The notes under the pieces are model-generated. The model was not told the origin of the DNA. It worked only from the letters and a program-made list of their open reading frames with translations, and did not search any database. A DNA stretch of 32,789 nucleotides from an uncultured Alteromonadales bacterium (GTDB lineage: Bacteria > Pseudomonadota > Gammaproteobacteria > Pseudomonadales > Cellvibrionaceae), in contig CALMJT010000095.1 of the NCBI GenBank assembly GCA_937864365.1, positions 1-32,789 of the forward strand. The letters run 5' to 3'. Both the position numbers and the translations under genes were made by a program. This document shows, piece by piece, positions 25,377-32,789 of the stretch. Every line of letters begins with the position of its first letter. The first letter of the stretch is position 1.

Positions 25377-26460
25377 ATTTTCTTGGCCATGGGTGTTTGT
25401 TTTATTACCGCTACCGATTGTTGTGCGCTTTTTATTTCCCAAGGCACGACAGGAACAATCTGCTTTGCTAGTACCATTCTTTGCGAACCTAGCGCCCATG
25501 GCAGAAACCCAAACCGCTCTCACTCAAACAAAATACGCAAAAATTGCGTGTTTAACCCTTATTTGGCTTGCAATGGTATGCTCAGCCGCCAAACCACAAT
25601 GGTTGGGCCAACCCATTACCCTGCCAATATCTGGACGTGACCTACTACTGGCGGTAGATATTTCTGGCAGTATGGATACCCGAGACATGCAAGTGAGCGG
25701 GCAAACCTTAGACCGTTTAACTGTGGTGAAATACGTCGTTGGCGACTTCGTGGAAAGACGCAGTCAAGATCGTTTGGGCCTAATCCTATTTGGTACCAAC
25801 GCCTACCTCCAAGCACCGCTAACCTTTGATCGCAATACGGTAAACACACTGCTGCAAGAAGCTCAGTTAGGTTTCGCTGGAGAAAAAACCGCTATCGGCG
25901 AGGCAATTGGTCTTGCTATTAAACGACTACAAGATCGTCCAGAGTCCTCTCGCGTTGTTATTTTATTGACCGACGGCGCCAACACCGCCGGTGCGGTAAC
26001 GCCGTTGCAAGCCGCCGAGCTTGCTCAACAAGCCAAAGTTAAGGTCTACACCATTGGTGTGGGCGCCGAAGAAGTTACTATGCGTAGCTTATTTGATCCG
26101 CGCGGCCGCTCTTTTAATCCATCGAGAGATCTCGACGAAGAAACCTTAACTCAAATTGCCGAGATGACCGGTGGCAAGTATTTTCGAGCGAAGAACCCTC
26201 AGGAATTAATTCAAATTTACGAAACGCTCGACGAGCTAGAGCCCATTGAGCAAGACCCAGAAACCTACCGACCTGTGCAAACATTATTTTACTGGCCTTT
26301 GCTCTGCGCTCTTATCATCAGTGTCATTTGGTCGTTGGTATTTTTGGTAATGAATCGCCAAAACTTAAGTTTTCGGTCACCCAGCAACCACGCCCATAAC
26401 AATGCTTCACCAATAAATGCCCAACAAAAAAGTCGTGTTAAATCGCAAAACGCGGTTTAA
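25369..26460 (+). CDS. batA: VWA-domain membrane protein BatA
   Basis: The 363-residue inner-membrane protein has two N-terminal membrane helices (about 5-24 and 57-75), a von Willebrand A domain, and a third helix near 306-327. The metal-ion adhesion site is intact: DISGS (97-101), Thr174 in GEKTAIGEA, and Asp202 in LLTDGANT. The C-terminal tail is Asn/Ser-rich and polar. In Bacteroides the batA-E genes were described as aerotolerance genes, and MoxR-Bat clusters are thought to form envelope chaperone complexes. It starts inside the DUF4381 gene; a 74-bp gap separates it from batB. Confidence 0.93.
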   Translation: MLEFSWPWVFVLLPLPIVVRFLFPKARQEQSALLVPFFANLAPMAETQTALTQTKYAKIACLTLIWLAMVCSAAKPQWLGQPITLPISGRDLLLAVDISGSMDTRDMQVSGQTLDRLTVVKYVVGDFVERRSQDRLGLILFGTNAYLQAPLTFDRNTVNTLLQEAQLGFAGEKTAIGEAIGLAIKRLQDRPESSRVVILLTDGANTAGAVTPLQAAELAQQAKVKVYTIGVGAEEVTMRSLFDPRGRSFNPSRDLDEETLTQIAEMTGGKYFRAKNPQELIQIYETLDELEPIEQDPETYRPVQTLFYWPLLCALIISVIWSLVFLVMNRQNLSFRSPSNHAHNNASPINAQQKSRVKSQNAV

Positions 26461-26534
26461 CCCAACCTATTACGCCCAAATATGCGTTGATAATTTATGG
26501 TAAATCAATACTCAAACTTGAACAAAAACATCAA

Positions 26535-28403
26535 ATGATCAGCGAATTTCATTTTGTACGCCCCTATTGGTTGTTTGCACTTGTACCCTTGGTCGTGATT
26601 GCGGTACTGATTGCTAACGCTCGAGTGAATCAATCGGATTGGAAAAAGTTTATCAATCCTAATTTGCTTAACCATCTACTCGAAGTTCAAGGCCAAAGCC
26701 AAGGTCGTTGGCCCTATTACGCCCTGCTCGTTATCTGGCTGACGGCAACGATTGCAGGTGCAGGCCCTACCTGGCAAAAAATTCCCCAGCCAACACTCAA
26801 AAAAGACCACTCACTGGTCATTCTTTGGGATATGTCACCGTCCATGCTGGCCGAAGATTTAAAACCCTCTCGATTAGATCGTTCACGCTTCAAGTTGATT
26901 GATCTATTGCACACACGCAAAGAAGGCCAAACGGGTTTGGTGGTGTACGCCGGGGAGTCCTACGTTGTTACGCCTATGTCCGACGATACCAGTACCATCA
27001 CCAGTCAGCTTTCTGCCTTAGAACCCGGACTCATGCCAATTCGCGGTAGTAATACCGAAATGGCCATCGAAGATGCTCTTAAATTGTTTCGCGACTCCGG
27101 TGTCGTAGCCGGTGATATTTTATTGATTACCGACGGTGTTGTGCCTTTAGCTGCTCAAACAGTTTCGAATCTTTTAGAATCAACGCCTCATCGATTATCG
27201 GTTTTGGGCGTAGGCACGCCAGAAGGTGCACCGGTGCCGTTTGGCGATGAATTTGCTCAAGACCAAAATGGTCAGGTGATTATCGATAAGCTCGATGTCT
27301 CAACACTTGAGACACTTGCCCACGAGAATTCCGGCATTTATGCAAGTTTGTCATCGAACTCAAGCGATATTGATCGCCTGTCAGCATTTTTTAACAACGA
27401 GCGCGATTTCAACGGAGACGCAGTGTTAAACGAAGATCGTGAATTCGACAGCTGGTACGAATTTGGCCCATGGGCAGTGTTATGCCTACTACCGTTGGTC
27501 GCGGTATCCTTCCGTCGCGGTTGGCTATTCGCCTTTGCAATGGTCATGAGTTCGACACTTTTTGTATCTGCATCCAATCCTGCTCAGGCCGCGTCTTGGA
27601 AAGACTTATGGTCTACAAAAGACCAACAAGCAAAAGCATTACTTGATGAAGGTAATGCCGAACAAGCCGCCGAACTGTTTAAAGATCAACAGTGGAAAGC
27701 GGTTGCAAATTATCGCAGCGAAAACTTTGAGAACGCCGCCGGTTTATTCAATGGTGACGATGCAGTATCCCATTACAACCGTGGTAACGCCCTAGCAAAT
27801 GCAGGGAAACTGGATGAAGCCATCGCTCAATACGATGAAGCACTTAAAATCGATCCAGATTTAACGGTTGCCCAAGAAAACAAAGAAATAGTCGAAAACT
27901 TAAAGCAGCAACAGCAGCAATCCCAACAATCAGACCAAAACTCCGATCAAAATCAACAGAACAATCAAGATCAGCAAAACCAAGACTCCCAAAGCCAAGA
28001 GTCACAAAATCAAGATTCTCAGAATCAGCAAGCAAACTCAGATCAACAACAGCAAGACGCCTCACAACAAGATTCACAACAGCAAGATCAACAACAGGCC
28101 CAAAACGAGCAGCAAGAGCAAGAATCCAAGGAACAATCCGAACAACAGCAACAAGCTGCCAATGAAGAACAAAGTGACGAGCAGTCTGGCGAAGATGGTG
28201 AACAGGAGAGTGTAGCGGAGGTTTCTGAAGGCGATTTATCGGAAGAACAACAACAAGCTCTGGAACAATGGTTGAAACAAATTCCTGACGATCCGTCTGG
28301 TTTATTGCGTCGCAAGTTTCAACATGAATATCGAAAACGCGCTCAACAGTATCGCGCCGGACAGTGGCAGCCGCCAAGCAACAATGCGGCTTCAAGACTG
28401 TAA
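26535..28403 (+). CDS. batB: BatB/BatC-type fusion: VWA domain, TPR and Gln-rich tail
   Basis: The 622-residue protein has an N-terminal membrane helix pair, a VWA domain with metal site DMSPSM (99-104), Thr174 and TDG (199-201), two helices around 311-345, then a TPR region (AVSHYNRGNALANAGKLDEA, about 410-445). A region of about 95 residues almost purely Gln, Asn, Ser, Asp and Glu follows (457-552), then the conserved end QWLKQIPDDPSGLLRRKFQHEYRKR. Bacteroides splits VWA and TPR into BatB and BatC; here they are fused, as often in Proteobacteria. The frame extends to a TTG at 26487, but the ATG at 26535 (M-I-S-E-F-H-F) fits the domain start. Confidence 0.93.
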   Translation: MISEFHFVRPYWLFALVPLVVIAVLIANARVNQSDWKKFINPNLLNHLLEVQGQSQGRWPYYALLVIWLTATIAGAGPTWQKIPQPTLKKDHSLVILWDMSPSMLAEDLKPSRLDRSRFKLIDLLHTRKEGQTGLVVYAGESYVVTPMSDDTSTITSQLSALEPGLMPIRGSNTEMAIEDALKLFRDSGVVAGDILLITDGVVPLAAQTVSNLLESTPHRLSVLGVGTPEGAPVPFGDEFAQDQNGQVIIDKLDVSTLETLAHENSGIYASLSSNSSDIDRLSAFFNNERDFNGDAVLNEDREFDSWYEFGPWAVLCLLPLVAVSFRRGWLFAFAMVMSSTLFVSASNPAQAASWKDLWSTKDQQAKALLDEGNAEQAAELFKDQQWKAVANYRSENFENAAGLFNGDDAVSHYNRGNALANAGKLDEAIAQYDEALKIDPDLTVAQENKEIVENLKQQQQQSQQSDQNSDQNQQNNQDQQNQDSQSQESQNQDSQNQQANSDQQQQDASQQDSQQQDQQQAQNEQQEQESKEQSEQQQQAANEEQSDEQSGEDGEQESVAEVSEGDLSEEQQQALEQWLKQIPDDPSGLLRRKFQHEYRKRAQQYRAGQWQPPSNNAASRL

Positions 28404-28595
28404 TCATCAAAAAAGTCAAACAAGCTCATTTCTTAACGCTTTATTTGAGGCTTTAATACAAAAAAATAAGGCGAACAAACTTAAAAGTCGTGTAATTCAC
28501 GGAAAAATACAGACGCCTTTACGAGTAACGAAACCTATAGCGGCTGTGAGCGTCAAACCGCTCAGCATTTAGTTTAAGGATTTAACCAGTTCCAC

Positions 28596-30332
28596 ATGAA
28601 TAATCGTCCATTAATATCCACACATGCTTTCTACTGGTTACTGCTATCGCTGGCCTTGTACGCCCTACTCCCTCTACAACTTGCGCACGCACAATCCGTA
28701 GAAGCGACGGTTGATCGAAACAGCATCAACCTTGATGAAACCCTGGTTCTTAGAATTCGCCAATCAAATACTACCAATGTCAAACAACCCGACCTTACAA
28801 ATCTTGAAAAAAATTTCGAGGTACTGTCGCAAAGCCAAACAAATCAGTTCATTTCAACCAATGGCCGCACAGAAAGCTCTTTAGAATGGACATTTATTAT
28901 TGCACCTATTCGAACTGGAACATTGTTAATTCCATCGTTTGAATTGGATGGTCAATACACAACTCCTATCGAAATTACGGTCAATAAACCCGAGAGCTTA
29001 AACATTGAAAAAGGTGAATTAAAAGACGTATTCCTAGAAATGGAAGTGTCTTCTGACAAGGTTTATGTGCAAGAACAATTGCTGGTTACCGTTCGCCTAA
29101 ATACCAACCTACCCATTTCTAGTCTAGATCGCGGCAATATCGATTTACCAAACACTAAAACCGTTTTAGTCAGCGAAGAGAATCGTCTGCGCACCATTAA
29201 TGGCAACCAATATTCTGTCGCCGAATGGGTTTATGCCGTTTATCCGCAGCAATCTGGCACCATAGAAATTCCAACATTAAATTGGCAGGTCGGAATTGGC
29301 TCCCGTTCGGTGTTTTCAAGAAGTTTCAGAAACCCAAATTCCGTACGCAGATTAACCGTAGAAGGCAAAACCATTGAGGTAGAAGCAAAACCAGACTCTT
29401 TCACCGGCACTATGTGGTTGCCCGCCAAGCAAATAGCACTCACAGAAAGTTGGAACGGTGATCTCACCAGTGTTAAACAAGGCGAGCCAATTACTCGCTC
29501 AATTATTGTTACCGCTGACGGCCTAACGGCTTCGCAGTTACCTGAAATTACTATCGAATACCCTGATAACTTAAATCACTACCCAGAACCGTTAAAATCG
29601 GAAGAACAAAAAACAAAGCAAGGTGTAACAACCATTATGAGCCAACGCCAAGCTGTCTTGGCTACTCAACCCGGTATTTACACATTGCCCGAGGTAAAAG
29701 TCAGTTGGTGGAATACCATAGACGACCGCGAAGAATCGGCCATTATTCCCGAGCGGTTAGTAAAGGTATTAGCGGCAGAAAATAGCATCGATAATACCTC
29801 GATTACCGATACCGAGAATAACAATCCAGACGAGACAGACAATGCAGAACCGAAAACCCCGACCACTAAATCTAAATCGGGATTAAGTATTTGGTTATTA
29901 GCGAGCAATCTAGCTACGGCTTTAATTGCTTTATTTTTTGCTTATCTTTGGTTTAAACGTCAACAACAAGGTACCACCCCAACTGATCAAGCGTCACCCA
30001 AAGTTGAAAACTCAGTACCCTTAAAAACCCTCGTGAATGATATTTCCTTTGCCTGTGATGCGAACAATCATTTAGGCGTACGCAAGCTATTGCTGCAATG
30101 GGCAAAAAACAAATGGAGTACTGGACCTTATACTTTAGAACGCATTAAAAATAATTTGATCAGTGACGAGGCTAAACAAAGTATCGACTCACTGAACGCG
30201 CTACTTTTTAGTGACAATAAAGATCAAAAAATAACGTCTTACGATGCACTTATCAAAGATTTAAAGATTTTAAGTAGCACTCAAAAAACTAAAGAAATGC
30301 CAAACAAACTGGCGCCCTTAAACCCTGTTTAA
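28596..30332 (+). CDS. batD: BatD-like protein (DUF7939/BatD family), membrane-anchored
   Basis: The 578-residue protein has a signal peptide (LLLSLALYALLPLQLAHAQS, cleavage near residue 33), a large extracytoplasmic region of repeated beta-rich Ig-like segments (starting VEATVDRNSINLDETLVLRI and continuing through EVSSDKVYVQEQLLVTVRL), a Thr/Pro/Asn-rich linker (about 405-430), one membrane helix (about 431-452), then a cytoplasmic helical tail. This is the BatD layout. It ends the cluster, 192 bp after batB, with a weak AAGGA ribosome-binding site 15 nt upstream. A terminator lies 35 bp past the stop. Its role, presumably scaffolding BatA/B at the periplasmic face, is inferred. Confidence 0.9.
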   Translation: MNNRPLISTHAFYWLLLSLALYALLPLQLAHAQSVEATVDRNSINLDETLVLRIRQSNTTNVKQPDLTNLEKNFEVLSQSQTNQFISTNGRTESSLEWTFIIAPIRTGTLLIPSFELDGQYTTPIEITVNKPESLNIEKGELKDVFLEMEVSSDKVYVQEQLLVTVRLNTNLPISSLDRGNIDLPNTKTVLVSEENRLRTINGNQYSVAEWVYAVYPQQSGTIEIPTLNWQVGIGSRSVFSRSFRNPNSVRRLTVEGKTIEVEAKPDSFTGTMWLPAKQIALTESWNGDLTSVKQGEPITRSIIVTADGLTASQLPEITIEYPDNLNHYPEPLKSEEQKTKQGVTTIMSQRQAVLATQPGIYTLPEVKVSWWNTIDDREESAIIPERLVKVLAAENSIDNTSITDTENNNPDETDNAEPKTPTTKSKSGLSIWLLASNLATALIALFFAYLWFKRQQQGTTPTDQASPKVENSVPLKTLVNDISFACDANNHLGVRKLLLQWAKNKWSTGPYTLERIKNNLISDEAKQSIDSLNALLFSDNKDQKITSYDALIKDLKILSSTQKTKEMPNKLAPLNPV

Positions 30333-30366
30333 TAAAACCTCTAAAAAATTATCGTCTTTACCACGT

Positions 30367-30396
30367 AAAAAAGCCGTTTTAAAAAACGGCTTTTTT
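30367..30396 (+). terminator. Intrinsic terminator of the moxR-bat cluster
   Basis: Stem GCCGTTTT/AAAACGGC with a two-base loop (30373-30390), flanked by A6 and T6, 35 bp after the batD stop. The dispersed-repeat copy begins four bases later. Confidence 0.9.
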
Positions 30397-30400
30397 ATTA

Positions 30401-30555
30401 TAGGAACCGCTGATTAGCCCGTCCCTAATTTAATCAGAGAACAGAAATTGAAAATACAATTTCCGGTTTCATCACAACGTCAATCACTTACCGTTCTTGA
30501 AATTGGTAACACATCCTTGTGCCGTAAGAAACTCCAGGTTAATCAGCGTTGTTTA
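30401..30555 (+). repeat. Dispersed ~155-bp palindromic-ended repeat, copy 5
   Basis: The left end is TAGGAACCGCTGATTAGC and the right end GTTAATCAGCGTTGTTTA; the two ends share a compensating change (CGCTGATT/AATCAGCG), so their complementarity is kept. The interior AACAGAAATTGAAAATAC and CACATCCTTGTGCCGTAAGA match the reference copy. It lies between the convergent batD and cytochrome genes, 18 bp from the cytochrome stop. Confidence 0.85.
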
Positions 30556-30572
30556 CAGATTTATTTTTGGTG

Positions 30573-32345
30573 TTATGGCCGTGACTCAACTTTAGGCGAG
30601 TTAGAGTTATCACCTGTTACACTCGACCAATCTAAACGAATATCAAACGCAGCTCGATATTCTGGTTCCAATGGTTCAATTTCGGTATCAATACTGCGAT
30701 AAACATTGACCGCAGGCTTTATATTCGCATCACGGCCGTAAATATAATCTTGATCATCCACAATCGTCTTGTAAGCTTTATTCAAAGCGCGAGCACGCTC
30801 TGGTGATGGCGTAATTAATTCATACACATCGCGTACTGCCGCCAACGATGATTCATCAAGCTGACCGTGTTTAAAGTATCGAGCATCAATTTCTTCATTT
30901 TCACGAAATTCATTACCACCACCAACGCGCTCTAAATAGTCAAAATTAGCCGATTTATCGCTGCCAAACATGGGTACATTAGGCATACCTTTTAAATTTA
31001 GATAACCCCAACCTTTGGCGCCATCAATTTTACGAGCAAAGGCAAAGGTCTGGTCGATGGTAGAGCCAATAGTCGTGTGGCAGCCCATACAGAAAAAGTT
31101 TTCTTCAAATTTTTGTTGGCGAAGCTCCCCGTTTTTATCTTCAATAAAACCAATTAACTGCCAACCAAATTTATTATCCAAACCTTTTTCGCCAAGACTT
31201 GCATAACGCGGCAAGTTGCCTTCAAGTTTATCCTTTTGTTCTTCGGCGTAAAATGCACCTAAGGTCGATTTACGATGCTGTTCGGTTTTTACCATGTAGC
31301 GAACTTCTTTCATTCGCGGCGGCGTGTAAATTTCACCATTTTCACGCACACCTACATAGCGAATGGTGTGTAAAAACTCCGTGTAGCGAGGGTACAAAAA
31401 AGACTTTACTTGAACATCTGAAGCGCCACCCAAATAATTACTTGGACGTTTTAATGTTATTGTTTTCGATAATCGACCATCGCCATTTAAATCAGACCCA
31501 ACCGTGTTTTCGTCGATTTCTGGAATTGTCAGCTGGGTAAAATTTTTAATTGCTGCCTCAACAATGGTTAAATTGAGCAAATAAATATCGCGATCAAATT
31601 CACCATGCTGATTTTTTTGAAAATCATCAGCCAAACGAATCATTACATCATCGGTGGCGCCATTGGTTGGCCAAAAAGTACTGGGCAATGGCATATAATT
31701 AAAAGCAACCCAACCACTACCATCTTTAGCAAAACCCTGGTCATCAAAGGCAGCTTCACTTAATTGCAGATTTTTTAAATCGGGATACCAAGCATCCCAA
31801 CCTTGTGCCATTAAGCGATCCGCTAAACTCGAATAATTATCGTAATTTACGTACTCATCAATTTCGGCATCGGAGATTTTTGCCATACGCTCGGTGCGAT
31901 CTTCAAAAAGATTCAGCCAATGATTGGTTGTACCCAAATCCGAAAATCCGTAATCGCCTTGTAATTCGCCATCGCCCATGCGATTGGCGCGGCCTTGATT
32001 GCGCGGCGTAAATTGATGACAGGTATAACAGGGGTTAAAATGGCCTTCGGTTTTGGTGTAACACTGGGGAGGAATCACCGCCTCGCGATTAAACATATCT
32101 GATTGACTGCTGACCGAAGACGCCAATAATTGTTGAACAAAGTCAGGATCTTGTTTTAGTACTTCTTCAACATGTGTTTCTGTCTTTTTGAGATCAACGT
32201 CTTTGAGATTAATAGCGGCGGTTTTTTCACTGTTATCAACGGCCGAGGCTTGAACATCTAAGTTAGATTCTTGCTTACTGCAAGCCGTTAAAACCGTAAC
32301 CAGCGCAACCAACACCGGCCACTTCGATAAATTTGTACCAATCAT
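30573..32345 (-). CDS. Diheme cytochrome c lipoprotein of unknown function
   Basis: I do not recognise a named family. The 590-residue protein begins with a lipoprotein signal (VLVALVTVLTAC, lipid-modified Cys22), so it should be anchored in the envelope. Two haem c sites are visible, CYTCH (106-110) and CMGCH (419-423), separated by about 310 residues that contain a calcium-loop-like DLNGDGRLS (285-293), WVAFNYMPLPSTFWPTNGAT and several Trp/Tyr-rich segments. A good Shine-Dalgarno (GGGGGAG) precedes the ATG. It could be an oxidase or electron carrier with haem in the active site; no MauG or peroxidase signature was identified. It is a single gene, convergent with batD. Confidence 0.8.
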   Translation of the reverse strand: MIGTNLSKWPVLVALVTVLTACSKQESNLDVQASAVDNSEKTAAINLKDVDLKKTETHVEEVLKQDPDFVQQLLASSVSSQSDMFNREAVIPPQCYTKTEGHFNPCYTCHQFTPRNQGRANRMGDGELQGDYGFSDLGTTNHWLNLFEDRTERMAKISDAEIDEYVNYDNYSSLADRLMAQGWDAWYPDLKNLQLSEAAFDDQGFAKDGSGWVAFNYMPLPSTFWPTNGATDDVMIRLADDFQKNQHGEFDRDIYLLNLTIVEAAIKNFTQLTIPEIDENTVGSDLNGDGRLSKTITLKRPSNYLGGASDVQVKSFLYPRYTEFLHTIRYVGVRENGEIYTPPRMKEVRYMVKTEQHRKSTLGAFYAEEQKDKLEGNLPRYASLGEKGLDNKFGWQLIGFIEDKNGELRQQKFEENFFCMGCHTTIGSTIDQTFAFARKIDGAKGWGYLNLKGMPNVPMFGSDKSANFDYLERVGGGNEFRENEEIDARYFKHGQLDESSLAAVRDVYELITPSPERARALNKAYKTIVDDQDYIYGRDANIKPAVNVYRSIDTEIEPLEPEYRAAFDIRLDWSSVTGDNSNSPKVESRP

Positions 32346-32789
32346 TACACAACTCCCCCAATCAACGCTGAAGCAAAAACCTGCTTAAACAGCCAATAAT
32401 TATCACTGGTGTATTCTTTTATTGGCCAAGCACAGTAAAGGAGAATTGTTACAATTTGCAGATAGATTCATAAATTAGACGCGAACTTGTCATAATTTAT
32501 GATCTTAAATAAATGAGACAATAGCGATAAATTAAATACTTCTAATCATTAGAAGCTCTTTAACTTACAATTTTAAACTATAGGAAGCTCTGATTAACGC
32601 AGAGTTTACCGAGACACAAAGATGCGTCGCCAATTTTAAGAATTCCATTTGATTGAAATTATGAAAAACTGGTATTCGGCTTTCAACTTCTACCTTCTCA
32701 TTAAAGCCGAGATAAGTTAATCAGAGGTTTTTATAAAAAATTTTAATCCTTACGATCAATAAAAGATGCATTAATAGCTTTAGGAGCAT
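32346..32789. other. Right-end intergenic region
   Basis: This region contains the upstream sequence of the diheme lipoprotein gene, a 7-bp palindrome CTTCTAA-TCA-TTAGAAG (32539-32555) and a reverse-oriented dispersed-repeat copy (32581-32733). No coding frame is supported. The last bases, TTTAGGAGCAT, might precede a gene beyond the window. Confidence 0.5.
32581..32733 (-). repeat. Dispersed ~155-bp palindromic-ended repeat, copy 6 (inverted)
   Basis: Read in reverse, this copy aligns along its whole length with the reference at 17184. The ends are TAGGAAGCTCTGATTAAC and GTTAATCAGAGGTTTTTA. The interior GACACAAAGATGCGTCGCCA corresponds to the reverse complement of the reference ACATCCTTGTGTCG segment. 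The left end self-pairs as CTCTG/CAGAG. Flanking TA steps lie on both sides. Confidence 0.85.

Noticed and set aside
27844-28419. 191-codon frame antisense to the Gln-rich part of batB
   Set aside because: The long opening is explained by CAA/CAG-rich codons, whose complement lacks stops; its protein has no recognisable domain.
28324-28572. 82-codon frame overlapping the end of batB
   Set aside because: It overlaps the conserved batB C-terminus in another frame and has no Shine-Dalgarno or recognised product.

Overview
The window is a low-GC (about 40% by eye) bacterial chromosome segment. The housekeeping genes point to a marine-type gammaproteobacterium, probably near the Cellvibrionales/Pseudomonadales: bifunctional rRNA methyltransferase rlmKL, ribosome modulation factor rmf, class 2 pyrD, a DUF2835 gene, a very large (about 180 kDa) NAD-glutamate dehydrogenase, and a moxR-DUF58-DUF4381-batA-batB-batD cluster. 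From memory, rlmKL, rmf, pyrD, gdhB and the moxR/bat genes lie in the same neighbourhood in Pseudomonas, so the right two thirds looks like ancestral backbone. No tRNA, rRNA, CRISPR array, transposase or prophage gene was recognised.

Layout. 1-1465: non-coding, with one dispersed repeat copy, a Fur-box-like site, a terminator-like hairpin and a doubtful small ORF. 1466-2434 (+): glutathionyl-hydroquinone reductase-like GST. 2539-10137 (-): a complete seven-gene bacterial V-type ATPase operon, transcribed B-D-I-K-E-(DUF2764-like)-A and closed by a terminator inside the last atpA codons. 10801-12948 (-): rlmKL. 13451-13789 (-): small exported protein. 14936-15139 (+): rmf, followed by tandem hairpins and a 24-bp tandem repeat. 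15696-16718 (-): pyrD. 16872-17102 (-): DUF2835. 17350-22317 (-): gdhB. 22659-30332 (+): moxR/bat cluster with a terminator. 30573-32345 (-): diheme cytochrome c lipoprotein.

Two things stand out. First, the V-ATPase gene order is an exact circular permutation of the E-x-A-B-D-I-K order known from Borrelia and Chlamydia. Its rotor subunit also replaces the Gln of the first hairpin (a Na+ ligand in Enterococcus NtpK) with Phe. Second, a non-coding repeat of about 155 bp occurs in at least six clear copies plus two degenerate ones, only between transcription units. Its ends are inverted (TAGGAAcCTCTGATTAAC) and each end also folds on itself, so it resembles a MITE or ERIC-like element with possible TA target duplications. 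No mobile gene in the window explains it.

How the genes work together. The V-ATPase genes supply a minimal A/B head, D central stalk, E peripheral stalk, I/K membrane motor and a DUF2764-like protein in the place where other systems have subunit C; no F, C or G/H gene is seen. The moxR/bat cluster encodes a MoxR AAA+ ATPase with its usual VWA-domain membrane partners, thought to form a chaperone or stress-tolerance complex in the envelope. rlmKL and rmf act on the ribosome, pyrD on pyrimidine synthesis and gdhB on glutamate catabolism.
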